Positions 40,668-53,035 of a stretch of 64,000 bases of DNA are shown here, piece by piece (position 1 is the stretch's first letter; every line of letters starts with the position of its first letter). This DNA comes from Onchocerca lupi (lineage: Eukaryota; Nematoda; Chromadorea; Rhabditida; Onchocercidae). Location of the stretch: the NCBI GenBank assembly GCA_028564675.1, contig JAOVVO010000105.1, positions 62,001 to 126,000 on the forward strand, written 5' to 3'. Position numbers and translations under genes: made by a program. Under the pieces are notes generated by a model that was not told the DNA's origin, did no database searches, and was given only the letters and a program-made list of their open reading frames with translations.

Positions 40668-43600
40668 GCCAAAAACTTTTGGAAGAAAAGGAAAAATGGA
40701 ACTAATTTTGGGATGTTTGTTTTGTTGCTTCCAGGAGCAAATACGTGATATGCTCGAATCGCGGATTTCCAATGATACATCCGTTAATTCAACCATTCCA
40801 CAACAGGATCGATCTGGTTACGTAACGGTACGATAACTGCTTCCTTCAAAATGGAACTAAAAAATTTTACTTTTTTTTTTTACAAAAGCTTTGATCAACG
40901 CAAAAATTGATTTTTTTTCTTTTTTTTTAGAAAATGCTTTTTAAGGCGATTAAATGAAAATTTTTGCATAAAAGCGTTTCTTTATTTCTTTTGTTTTATA
41001 TTTTTTGTTATTTTCTAATCTATCATGATTGCTGCTGTGTTTTTCTAATATTAATTAAATAACGATTTCAAGCCTAATTGTCTTTTTTTTTTCATCAATA
41101 ACCTTTAATTTTTCATATTTAATATGTTTGTTGTTTGATTGAAATTTTCACTTAAATTTTTTTGAAAAAAAAAAAAGAAAAGGAAAAAAATGCTATAAAA
41201 TATAAAATTCTCATAAATTCTTACTTTTACAAGTTTATTTTTCATTTATTATTTACGAGTTCTATTTTAGGCATTTTTCTCCTTATTAGGCCTTCTTCCT
41301 GAAAAAAAAAACGAATCAAAATTCGTTTAATTTCAGAAAAAGCCGGTTATACTTTTTCAGGATGCTTCATCAGCTACTTGGCAATTTTCATCCCATTCAT
41401 TTTCACCTCGTTCCGTTGTTTCGGTAAATGGTGGTGGTGCCAAGGATGGACTGCTCAAGGTGCGTACCGATTTGTCCCCAGGCCTTTGGCGTACCCTTTC
41501 CCGATCCAATGCTGCCGTGCAAACTGCGCACATCGAGGTCTGTCTGGCTTTTTTCCGAAAATCAAGGCGCAAAATGTCAATGTTGAAGTTAGAGAGATAC
41601 CGTATCCAAAAAATCAAACTTCAAACGAAGAAAAATGGCTTGATTTTAGGAACTATTTCCTCCCGTAAAAAATTAAAAAATTTTTTTTCTATGAATTATG
41701 CGAATTATCTTTTTGTATTCTAAAAAAAAAAAAAAAAAAAGAAGGCTTTCAAACATTTCATTTTATTTCAAGCTAAAATTCCGGAATGTTTTCAAATTTC
41801 GGAAGTTTTCATTAATTTTCCAATGCTTTAATTTACTCAGATTATATTTGAATGTTTTTTGCAAAAAAAAAAGCTTCATGGGTTACTTTGCTTTAACCGT
41901 TTTGCATATTTCTAAGGCAAATTATCACAGCACCAATTAATTTCATTGCACATATTTTATTCATTTTTTCTTTGATCTGATCGATTCTTTTCGTTCGCTT
42001 CAATTTAATTCAAAAAATTTTAATATTTATTTCAAAGAAATATTTTGACTTTTGTGTAAATTATCGGAGGAAGTCCTAGAAAAATCTAATAATAAGATCC
42101 TGATAGAAATGTTTCTTAACGAATTGTTTAGGTATTTAAATTTCTAAATTCATTGTTTGATTTTCTTATCTATTACTTCAGATATACCGCCATTTGAATT
42201 TGAATTAGCTTTAAAAAATTAATAATTGGAATTTTTATAAGGATTATTTTGTATATGCTGCAGCAGTAATTTTCCATTTTAATGTACTGAATAATCTTCA
42301 ATAGCCTGAAAATTGATCGATAAATACTCTTGATTATTGTGTATCCTTCAGGAGCTGAATGGCAACTCTCGGGATTCTCGGATCTAAATTTAATAAGAAC
42401 AGTTAGCTTACACCTATCTCGTAATTATTATCATACTTTATGTTCTAAAATCTCTTGCTGCCATAATCAAATCTCAGAAGGTAAATGACCCGAAGAATGA
42501 TCAAGTCTTAGGCCATAAATGACTCGAAAATGGATGGATGATGTAGTTGACGTGATGATCAACGTGATTATGACACGTAACAAGACACGGCTAATGTCAT
42601 AGTAGATCACTTAATCTTATTGCAGATCACTTTTGCAGAACACCTGATCTAATTTCTAGAAAATCAAATAGTAACAAAAATTTTGCATTTTAAAACTTGA
42701 TAAATGAAATGCGAGGAATCCTTTAACTATTCAAATAATTGCAAATATACACTGTAATATTAGTAGTGAATGATAATTATTTGATATTTAATTGATAATT
42801 ATTAAATTATTCGATAAATACTAAATTAATTGAAACAGGTTTTATTATTGTCTCAACCCAGCAGGTCTTACCCCCCCCCCCCCCCAATGTTTATTACCAA
42901 TTTATTATTACATCCACAATTTTCATTGATTAGGAGGGTATATTATGAATTGGTGGCATTTCCTTATCAGACAGGTTTTTTTGTTGAATCGATTTTACTG
43001 GACTAATTTTGAAAAATCAATTTTCATGTTTATATGAGGCCATAAATGCGTTACTCCAAAATTTCATACACAGAATTTATATTTTCGATTAGTTATCCAA
43101 AGTTTAACATGAATTATTCTAATTTTATTGCGGAAATTTTATCTGTGAAATTGTTGCAGAATTAAAATAATTCTCTCTTCATCAGCGTTGATTCATTGAT
43201 GCAGAATTGCTCTAGAATCTGCTTTATCTAAATTAAATTTCACAATTTTTTTTTTTTTTTTGGAAGAATTTTTCATTAATTTCTATATAAAAAAAATTTT
43301 TGTTAAGAAATTGTTAAATTTTTTATTTTTCATCCAAACGTCCAATTAAAGTTTTTTTTTTTCACATTAATTAATGAATTTAAAAAATTTTTCATTTCAA
43401 GTAAAGGTTGAATATTTGGGATGAATGTCAAATCTCGATTCATTAAATTATTTTTATTACCTCCGAGTCTCTTTTTTTTTTGCTATATTTTTCTAAAGAT
43501 TTAATAATTTTTTTTTTTAATTAATTTAATGGATTAAATATTTTAATCAATAATAGGAGTAACTTGTGAATTGTTTTTTGATATTCTGGAAAGTCTTGCA

Positions 43601-46600
43601 CAAAACAGTTTCATTTGATAAGTGAGTAAATTCAGAGTGAGAAACAGCATTGGCCCTACATGCCGGCACGTTTGGGCCCCGTAACGGATTCAGCGCAATC
43701 CACGATGACACGTGAATTCAACGAGAATTTCGAGAGAAGCATCGAACGTTACGCTTCGTTACCGACGCTACACAGTGACACACGTGGAACATTGATTAAG
43801 ATTAAGGTATCTTAAATGGAATTATTTTCTAAAAATTAGTTAGGTTCACAGCGTACATTCCCTTCGCACATTCCAGAAATTAATTTTGAATTTAATTTCT
43901 AATTTTTTTGAACCTAGATTTTGTAAATATTACCATTTTCTAGATCGGTATATATTTTAATTATTTATCAAAAAGTTTAAATCTTTTAGAAATGCATGCT
44001 ACTATTTCTATCTTTTTTGAATTTAAACCTTTAAAATATATATGCAAATGTGAATAATTTCACAGAATCAATGCATTAAAGCATCTAAAAAATGGTAATT
44101 TGAAATGTAATTATAATTTAAAAAATAATTGATTTTAACATTTTTTCCTATTCCCATATTTTTCTAATTTATTGTGCACCTTTTATCTTACCCATTCTTT
44201 CGTCTAATTTATAGCATTTTTTAAATTGTAACAAACATTCTAAGAAAGTTTTGGCATCATTCGTAAAATTAAATTCAATTGAACAAATTGTCATAAAAAC
44301 TTTTCTAACTGTCTTTACTAAATGCATATTGAACGGTAACACAGTTTTTTGAATTATTCCACAATTCCTTTTTTGATTTCTTATTTAAATTTCTGGTTTT
44401 CCGTAATCTTCAGTTGAAGACTTTTGTTTTTTACGAATTATTTCGCAAATTTTTTCTTAATTTCTGATTTAAATTTCAATCTTTTGCAATCTTCGATTGA
44501 GGACTTTTGTTTTTTGTTTCTTTTTTTTTCGAATCATTTTGTTTTTCTGGCTTATCACTTTAATTTTAATTTTCTAACTTATTTCGAAATTCGTTCAAGA
44601 ACATATTTAACAAAATCATTAACCGCAAAAAAAATCATTAATTTATGTTGCAAGCTATAATAAACTCACCGTCTGGACGAGATTTTTTAAAATTATTAAA
44701 TTTCATTCAAGTGCTTTATGATGATAGTAATATCGAATGCATAAAGCATGTCTGTTTGCACGTCCTGCAGATCATTTGTGATAAATGATAAGTGATAAGA
44801 CGATATCAAGAGAACTATTACGAACAACAAAAATGAATTTATTGCATGATCTGATTGCTTGCTTAAACCTTTCAGATTGCTTACTGTATTTTTAGATTTT
44901 ATTTACCCCAGTAATTTCTTATGTATATTAGCATGATATTTGACCCTTGACCTATGGCCTCTCCTTCATCATTACCATTGATTTATCTACTTGGCCATTT
45001 CTGTTAATTAAATGACAAGTAAGTCTTCTTGGCAAGTAAATGTCAATATATCTAAAATAAATGTCAAGATGTCAGATTATAGATTATCAAAATACAGAAG
45101 TATATAATTTCCTTAATCATGACATTTCTAATATTTAATTCTACAACTTCCAAATCGGATTGAAATTTGTTAAAATCCAAAATTAAATTTGAATTTCACG
45201 CAGAGTTATTGTACTTGAAATTTTAGGATGATAAACCTCGCGGTATTATGAAACGTCGTGAATTGGAAACCAAGGATCAGATGATGTATGCAGAAGAACC
45301 ACGACAGGTAGCTCGAACTGATCATTGGGATGAGCAACGAGTTGCTGCAGCGGTAGGCGCTAATAATTTAGTTGTAACTTTGAAAAATTTTGGAATTTAA
45401 ATGATTTTAAAAATTATCTAACTTATAACAAATGATTGATCATGCGATTAATTGAGCATTAGTTAATCAATCATCATAACAAATGATTGATCATGCGATT
45501 AATTGAACATTAGTTAATCAATCATCAATTAATTAATCTGTTATTAGGTTGATTGTAATTAATTGATTAACCTATTATTAAGTTGATTGTAATTAATTGA
45601 TCATGAAATTGATTAATTGAATCATAATTGATTATATTGAAGAATTGGACTTTTTTTCTTGGCTTTTTTTTCGTACTTTTTTTTTTTATCAAATTTAAAT
45701 ACAAATTTCTAATTTGTTGAAATTTTCTTTTAAATATATTATTGAATTTATGAATTTTCAGAGATTTTGAAAAAATTTTTCAATTTAGAAACCGAAAATA
45801 ACGGAAACAGTACAAAGAGTGGAAGAACATAAACGTATTGAAGAAATTGAAAGACGTGTACAACGTAAAGAAAAGAAAGAAAAGAAACATCGAAGTTCTC
45901 ATCGAAGTTATCATCATCGTGGTGGTGGTAATCGTGAAGCATACGGTTATAATAGTTACAGTGATGAAGGTGTGAAATGATTTTCAAATTTCAATTTAAA
46001 TTCAATTTTTTTTTTTTTTTTTTTTAAATACGAATCGGATTTGAAGATTCAAGGATATAAGAAAGAAATTGAGAATTTCAAGATTCAAAAACTATGAATT
46101 ACTTTTGTAAACAAAGTGAAAGATAAGTTGCTATAGTTCAAAAAGTTATGAGTTCTTGTATTATATTGATCGTAATTCTAACAATTGAATTTGACCAAAT
46201 AAGATAAACTATTCTCGCAGATTGAACGTATCAAGGCTGAATTTTCGCTGCAATTCATTTTAGATCACAAAGATTTTTTCGCATATTTTAGGATGAATAT
46301 TTCAAATTTACAAATTTTTCGCAATAAATATTTGCTTGCATGCAATATTTTTCTATCATACTGGCCATGAATTTTTGTGTCATGTTGGCCAAAAGTCCTT
46401 GTGTCATATGGGCTATGACTTTTTGTTTCATATTGGCGACGAGTTTTTTTTGTTATATGGCCATGAGTTCTTGTGTCATGTTGGCCATGAGTTTTTTGTG
46501 TCGTATGGGCCATAGTTCTTGTGTCATACTAATCGTAATTCTAATTTTTTCACAATTCTACAGTTTGTCGTCAAGTTTTGTCAAATCGTTACAAACTTTC

Positions 46601-48797
46601 AGATTTCTGAAATATCCGAACTCGTCGTAATTTTCTACGAGTTTCATTCTCTATTGAATTTAACCATCCATGATACATATGCTATTCAGAACTAACTACA
46701 ATCTTCTGATTGTAGTTAGAAAGCACCAGATTACTCGTTGTCAAGATCAAGAAAATGAAAATCGGCCAATTTCAATTTCAAAAAATTCTGGATATCAGAC
46801 TTTGACAAAAATTAATCGAAAATCTGATCGAAATGTTAATACCACAGAAAGCAATCATATTCTTCCGATTACTTCAAATCCGATCATAAAGCATGTCTCT
46901 GAAGTTCGTCCATTCTTATCAAATGAATTCAGCAGATTGATTCGAAATGCTTACGATGCTGCAGATCAAGCTTATCGTAATATTTGTGTACTCATTAATT
47001 AAAAATTGTCCTTCGTCTTATTATCATTATTTGTTTCCTCTGTTTTTTCTTTTTTTTTTTTTCTATCTGTGTGATGAATTAATTTAGAAATATTCAACAG
47101 GACAAATTTTATAAGTAAATTATGGATTATGAATTATAAATTAGAAATTTGGAATTGCAAACTTCAGGTAATAAAATCCAAATTACCAGTGTTTTCTTTG
47201 AAGAAATTCCACAAATAATTGAAATTTCGTTTTGCAGGTTATCGTAGCAATTCATTATCACGTCAAAATGGTTATTTACCTGCACATGAAAGTTATATGC
47301 GATCTGTAACGACACGTCGTGAAAAGGATGGCGTAATACTTTACTTATAATAATTTGAAAAATTGATATTTTGAAAAATTCAATCGATAAAGAATGGTTT
47401 AAAAAAAAATATCGAAATTGTGGAATTTTCTACTAATTTTGCAATTTTAATTAAACTTATAGCGTTATCACGATGACGGACGTCTGATAACAAATGGAAA
47501 TCTTTCCAATGGACGTTATGGTTCTTCATTATCTGATAGTTTGAGACGTGGTGAGCTACGTTACAATCCGAACGGTGATATTCGGGAAGTACATCATAGC
47601 TCATCGGGTCGTAACGAACGCATTCATAAAAGTCTCTCTAATCGTTAGTAATAAATTTCTTTTAAAATTATCTTAATTAATTATTCAAATAAATTAGTGA
47701 CAATAAATTTTTTAAATTAAAAATCAACATACATCATCAGATTAAAGATCCATTTGTATTATAGTTGAGATAATTAACAAAAAATCGATGAAATGATAGT
47801 TTAATCGAAATTTAAAGGTGATGTGTACGATTCGGGTTCAGGTGTTAATTATGATGGTGATTATCATCGTTCATCATCGTATCGCCGTGGTAGTCAACAA
47901 AGTGGTGGTCCATTTATTGAATTTCCACCAACTTTACCGCGTGATCGTGATGCACCAATACCACCACCACATCGTGGTAGAGCACCATCTGATGACTTCT
48001 ACAGGCCAATTATTAAAAGTCGAAGTTATGCAGATTGGGATGAAGGACGTGGCTTTTCACAATCTATCAGACGGTTAGTTTTAAGTAATTTTTTAAGAAA
48101 TAAAATTCAATTTCAATTTTTCTTTTAATAAACTTGAAATTTAATCGAAAATTTTTTTTTATAGACATTTATTTGCTTGTTTAACTTAATCCATAACTTT
48201 TCGATAACTAAGTAGTCTTGAAATTTAATAAAATTTAAAAATTTTTAATTTTAATTTAGACGTAATGATGATATGGTACGCTTGGAGAATGAATTTCGTG
48301 ATTCATTGCTAATGCCATTACCAAATATGACAAATAGCACCGGTGGTAATATGTATGAGCGTGATCATCGTCATGAGCAAATACCCGGTGGTTATGAGAC
48401 GTATGATCGGGAAGTTAAGAGTAACAGTGGTCGTCGTATTAACAAAGATGGAAATCCTACTGATTTCAAGTAAGTTTATTTTTAACTTCGCAAGAATGAA
48501 TAATTAAACATTGGACGGACGCTTGCCAAGAAGTTCGAGTATTCCGAGAAGCAATTCTGATAAAGTTTTGAATTTCGGTAAATTTTAAATATTCCCTCTA
48601 TTTATTATTTATTTCTTGAAAGATTTTCAATTAGGCTTCCATAATCAGAAATAGAACCAGAATATTTATTAAATTAATCATCATCGATTGGAAAGATATT
48701 TTAATTGATGCGTAGATTTTTTTTTTTTTTCTTTTTCAGAGAGGAATCACAAGAATGTAGTTATACACGTGAAACAGAATCGGATCGTAGACGTTGA
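37741..48797 (+). CDS. Unknown basic Arg/Ser/Tyr-rich scaffold-type protein, block C (12 exons, 568 aa seen)
   Basis: Exons: 37741-37764 (8-codon microexon), 39324-39458, 40735-40827, 41361-41537, 43636-43806, 45227-45352, 45789-45969, 47238-47332, 47463-47643, 47818-48073, 48260-48469 and 48740-48797 (TGA). Phases match throughout. No start codon fits upstream of 37741, and its phase-0 acceptor fits the phase-0 donor at 35152, so this is most likely the 3' part of a long isoform of block B (1543-1596 aa combined). Visible features: charged helix LARLNEKLLERSRGRRADYK; VKTAPEPVPVTVK; a GC-richer exon with GLWRTLSRSNAAVQTAHIE; a long charged helix with KEKKEKK around 45830-45890; Arg/Gly/Tyr/Ser-rich tail; and a Pro-rich EFPPTLP...PIPPPHRGR stretch. 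No enzyme or membrane domain is seen. Alternative donors inside 41361-41537 (41424, 41460) keep frame. The family is not recognised with confidence. Confidence 0.75.
40628..40666. repeat. 39-base poly(T) tract in a block C intron
   Basis: An uninterrupted T39 lies about 70 nt before the acceptor at 40734. Open frames here on both strands are artefacts of the tract. Confidence 0.9.
42871..42885. repeat. 15-base poly(C) tract
   Basis: An uninterrupted run of 15 Cs sits in an intron (41538-43635). Homopolymers elsewhere in the window are A or T, so a C15/G15 run is exceptional and could form a G-quadruplex or i-motif type structure. Confidence 0.9.
45425..45526. repeat. 51-bp tandem duplication
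   Basis: Copies at 45425-45475 and 45476-45526 begin ATAACAAATGATTGATCATG and differ by one base (GAGCATT versus GAACATT). They are followed by a second local duplication of GTTGATTGTAATTAATTGAT at about 45550-45603. Confidence 0.85.
46357..46524. repeat. 24-bp minisatellite, 7 copies
   Basis: Units start at about 46357, 46381, 46405, 46429, 46454, 46477 and 46502, with consensus CATGTTGGCCATGAGTTCTT then GTGT. The 8-codon period keeps frames open on both strands, which explains the + and - open frames at 46340-46630 and 46265-46513. It lies in the intron just upstream of the alternative terminal exon. Confidence 0.9.
46692..46719 (+). promoter_or_regulatory. Perfect 12-bp hairpin over an alternative 3' splice site
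   Basis: CTAACTACAATC (46692-46703), loop TTCT (46704-46707) and GATTGTAGTTAG (46708-46719) form a perfect stem. The AG used as acceptor in the model of the next feature is 46714-46715, inside the 3' arm. The 5' arm contains CTAAC, a branch-point-like word. Folding would hide both, so it could repress use of this exon. The link to regulation is inference. Confidence 0.45.
46716..47002 (+). CDS. Alternative C-terminal exon of block C (95 codons)
   Basis: A phase-1 acceptor (TGATTGTAG, ending 46715) matches the phase-1 donor at 45969. The join yields a GTT codon and a 94-aa tail ending in QAYRNICVLIN before TAA. The composition is protein-like and not low-complexity (VSEVRPFLSNEFSRLIRNAY DAADQAY), with Ser/Asn/Gln/Arg content similar to block B. 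AATAAA follows at 47170. It would replace the Arg/Gly/Tyr-rich tail encoded at 47238-48797. I do not recognise a domain. The alternative is a fortuitous open frame, but codon use argues against that. Confidence 0.55.
47170..47175 (+). terminator. AATAAA candidate for the alternative terminal exon
   Basis: AATAAA lies 168 nt after the TAA that ends the exon at 47002 and before the next constitutive exon at 47238. The position is right for an intronic polyadenylation site. Confidence 0.4.
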
Positions 48798-49183
48798 AAT
48801 CGTAAGAAGCAATTCGCATTATTTTTTTAGAATATTATCTTCATTTTTTCTTTTCCTTCAGTGCCAGTTCTATTTTTTTTTTCGAAAACTTTTCTTTGTA
48901 AACTTAAATATTACGGTTTACAATAGGAAAGAAGATGCGAGCTCAAGAAAATATAGTTCAATGTATTTTATTATGAAATTTTATGTCATTTAACAATGGA
49001 TGACAGAATTTCTCGCAGAATTATTCAAAAAAATTGTCTCGAAATATATTTTTTAAAACTTAACCTGTTCTTTCTTATCTCTTAGTTTATGTAATTGTAC
49101 AGGTAGAAAATGAAAAATTATCTTTTCCTTCAAAATTTGAAATCTAAAAAGTTCATATTTCCTTTATTTTGACTGGAATTTGA

Positions 49184-49189
49184 AATAAA
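49184..49189 (+). terminator. AATAAA candidate for the 48797 end
   Basis: First AATAAA after the block C stop that I noticed, 387 nt downstream of the TGA. It would imply a fairly long 3' UTR; variant signals nearer the stop were not excluded. Confidence 0.3.
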
Positions 49190-49987
49190 ATTTCAACTCA
49201 TTTAATGAAATTTAAAAAAAGAATATTTTGTACAAAAAAAAAACCCTCTATTTTTCTTTTTTTTTATAGCGCTTACGAACTTTTTTATTATTCGATATTT
49301 CACAGATAGCATTTTTAAATCTGCCTAAAAAGCATTATGCGACACTGTTGCAGAAAATTTCCCAGATATGATAATCCTGGCTTATTGAAATCTTCGGAAT
49401 TTTTCATTTATTTATAGAATTTTTAAAACTTTTTTTTCGATTTTTTCGATTACTCGATTACTATATTTTTTCGATTATTACTATAATCCATTAAAGTTCC
49501 CACCGAATTTCATATCGTCGCAATGCTTCGTAAGATTATTTTACGTTTGCTTTCTCCCATATCCATTTTTTCACTTATTTTAATTAATTAATTTTTGCTA
49601 TATTTTACATTAAAGTAATGCATTTCTTATATTTTCTTTCCGTTTTGCATTATAACTTCTAATTTTCTCTGCATACGGACTTTCTTAAAAAGTTTTGTAA
49701 AACTTTTTTATTTCACTATGCGGAATGAATAATCATTCTTGCAAAATTAGTCGATTGTTTTCTATTTGTCAAACAGTCTGTTTAAATTGCTCTTTAATTA
49801 GTATCACAAGACTTTTCACATCTACTTTTGCATAAAAATTTTTCTGAAATAAGTACTAATGCGAAACAGCTTATCGATTAAAGTCCTGCATCTTTACTAC
49901 AAGTTTTCTTCAAGATAATATTATTATCAAAGGTCAAAGATATCAAGTGTCACAGGATGATATAGAAATATCTCGTTCGCTTGACAC

Positions 49988-50083
49988 TGACCTAAGGCAG
50001 AATTTACAATTCTCGAGAATGACCGAAAACAGAATTTACAATCCTCGAGAGTGACCTAAGGCAGAATTTATAGTTCCCGAGAG
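49988..50083. repeat. 32-bp minisatellite, 3 copies
   Basis: Three exact-length units (49988, 50020, 50052) follow TGACC(T/G)AAGGCAGAATTTA then (C/T)A(A/G)TTCTCGAGA(A/G). A decayed fourth begins TGATCTAA. Each unit carries a CTCGAGA or CCGAGA core. Confidence 0.9.
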
Positions 50084-51177
50084 TGATCTAAATCCCATCA
50101 CTATTACAAAATGGGTTCCACCAAAATGACATAAATAACCAGGATAGTTTTTCATTCAATATTACAGTAATTTTTATAAATCTTGAAAGAAAATTTCGAA
50201 GTTAAATTTGTGGCAATAAACTCGTTTATTCAGTTTATTAAAAAAAAAAAAAAAGTTGGTACATCATAATGATTATTACGTTTTGATAATGGAAATCGCA
50301 AGCAATTTCAAGATATGAAAAGATTTTTTAATACAACATCTTAGAAAGAGAGATTTTAAACTTTTTAGGGTTATTCAAATGACAACTTTTGAAAAGTTTA
50401 ATTATTAAAGTTAACAAAAAAGCAAAAAAAAAAAAGAAAAATAAAAAAGTGCTTCAAAAGCAGAATATAAATATAGGCTTGGAATAGATACTGATACAGT
50501 TTATATTGGCTCTATATATACAAACGAGCAAGTAAAAAAGTAAGGAAACGAAAAATGACACCGGTTTTATTAACAATGATATCCAGCATGGTACCTCTTC
50601 TATTTCAGGCTTTTTCTTTCCACAAATGATTCCATCGCAATTTGTAGATATCGGTTTTTATGATTTTAAAATTTTCATTCAGACAGAAATCGATGATAAA
50701 TTTCATCACAAGATGGCAATTGATAAAAAATTGCTTAAAAGATGCTAAATCTTTTGTCATCATTTGCCAGAAATTTTTATTTTATTATCACACTTTCCCT
50801 TCTTCGTCTTAATATTATTATACCATGGTCTGTATACCTTAATAGAATGATGAATTATAACGGAAAATTTTTCAAAAAATGAGCATATTGACATAACAGT
50901 GCAAAATAGAAAATAATTTCTTGAAGAAACTGAGAAAGAAATGAAAATATTGAAAATTTTCAAAAATAATGATTATACCATTTCTAATCTCCTTTTCAGT
51001 TGTTTGATTTGATAAGTCCGAATTAAAATTTTAAATATTTTTTAATTTTTTTTTTTTCAAAAATTTTTTCTTGCTAATTGAGATAATAAAAAAATAGCCG
51101 ATGTATTATTACCTAAAAATAATAATTAAAAGAATTTAATGAATTCTTATAATTGTACTACTTTTCGTTGTTAATTA

Positions 51178-51183
51178 TTTATT
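51178..51183 (-). terminator. AATAAA polyadenylation signal for mig-10
   Basis: TTTATT on the + strand gives AATAAA on the - strand, 227 nt past the mig-10 TAA. It fits a normal 3' UTR length. Confidence 0.45.
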
Positions 51184-51409
51184 CTTACAAAAATAGTGAA
51201 AAAAAAATTAAAGAGATAATTTTTCCCAACTTTAGGACATAATCTACGTACAACAAAAGAATGCATCAGATATGATAGGATATAAAAACACGCATGTGAA
51301 AACTATTGGTACCAAGTTTGCAAATTAACATCGAAATGCAAAACAAAAATATTTGGGAACATTATTTAAAAGTTAAAAGTGATATTTAGTTTGAAAAAAA
51401 TTCGTTAAT

Positions 51410-52966
51410 TTAAAGTTGTCCAATCTTTTGCAATCTCCTTGCCATTGCTATTTCCAATTCCGAATGTAAAGCTTCAGCATTTTTCTGAAAAATAAACTCG
51501 CTCAAAAATAAAAGAATTGGCTTTTCTAGCGGAAAGTTCTGAAGAGAAAATTTTAATCTACAGAAGCGATGAATTTGAAATTTCTCTCAGGATAGATAGC
51601 TGGAATGCGCAATGAAGCTGTTATATTCGGCGAAGCGCATGATTAGAGGAATTGTGGGATGAAACGTTTTCAATCTAATTTTTAAATTTTCGATGAGTAT
51701 AACGTCTTGCTTGCATGAATGAAGCATAGATGTTGAAATGTGTGTTCTAAGTGGACCATTTTTGGTAAGCAGAACTTGAGCTGTCGGATGAACCAAACGT
51801 TGAGTTTAAGAAATAAAATATCAAAATATTGGAATATTTTATTAACAGATAAAATTCGAAATCACAAATATTTTCTAAAATTCAAATTTCACATCTTTAG
51901 TATATCCCATTTCATAAAGATATATTTTGAGATGCTATTCATAGTTCATATAATAGTCTAATCCCAACTTAATTCCAATCAATGAACAATTTATAAATGA
52001 AAAGCCATAATTAACAAAATGATAATTTATTAAGCTAAAATCAACTATATGTCATCAAATGGATTAGTCCTAGATTTTGCATTCTTATCATTTGAATTTT
52101 ATTGATAATAATAATGATTTAAGCTAGGAATAAACAAATACCGATTGAAGTTTAGTGGCATCGGAGCGTTTCGGTGGTGGTGGTGGTGGTACTTTCTTCG
52201 GTTGTGATGTCAATGATATTTGAGAAGGGATTATTCCTGGTTGATGATTATTAGCCAATGTTTTACCATTCTGTAAATATTGACATAATAACTATGGACG
52301 AAATATCGCTAAATTCTAATCTTACACAAAGATCTATGGTGCTTGATGGTAGGTCAGAATTTCTGGCATTCAAAGGATCTGGAAATCAGACATTTGCAGA
52401 ATTTGAAGTTATAAAAAAGAGAAATTAGAAAGAAAAAGATTTTCCTAGAAATAGAGAAAAAGTTTTACAGTACATGAAATTGGCCGACCTATAGCAAAAA
52501 AAAAAAAAAAAATGGAAAGATTGGATAAATGATTCTTCTGAGATGAAAGAATCATCTTCCTAAAGATTATTAGAAAAAAGATTCCAAGGACAATTCTCCC
52601 AATGATTATTTAATTTATTCCATGAATAAGAAATGAAAACTGAACAAAATGAATTTACTCGATAAATAAGAAATGAAAAACTAATGAAAGTGAAAAAGTG
52701 AAAGAAGAGAAAGTAATACTTCAGTGCCAATCATTTGATTGCAATTTCTTCCATTTTGCATCACAAATTGTGGCTTTGTTGGTAGTACTGGTACCGTAAC
52801 GGGTGATTTCACATTTGATACATAATTACCATTAGTATAAGCTGATGAAATTTCATTATGGTGCCGTATAGCAGTAGCCATATGACTGGTACTTGGTTGC
52901 TGAGGAAAAGCAGTTTTTTGGGTTGGTGTCGCTACTGGTGTATCATCTTCATTATTATATACATCT

Positions 52967-53035
<69 letters not shown>

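Larger units (their letters stand above)
48798..51409. other. Intergenic region between convergent genes
   Basis: It holds the 3' UTRs of the + strand gene and of mig-10, which are transcribed toward each other. There are no coding exons. The short frames at 48769-48993 and 50760-50963 lack splice or start support. It contains a 32-bp minisatellite (49988-50083). At about 51270-51295 a short CAGATATGATAG...ATAAAAACACGC stretch faintly resembles the dispersed repeat. Confidence 0.6.

Noticed and set aside
46265..46630. Opposing frames of 82 and 96 aa
   Set aside because: Both arise from the 24-bp minisatellite; no start or splice support.
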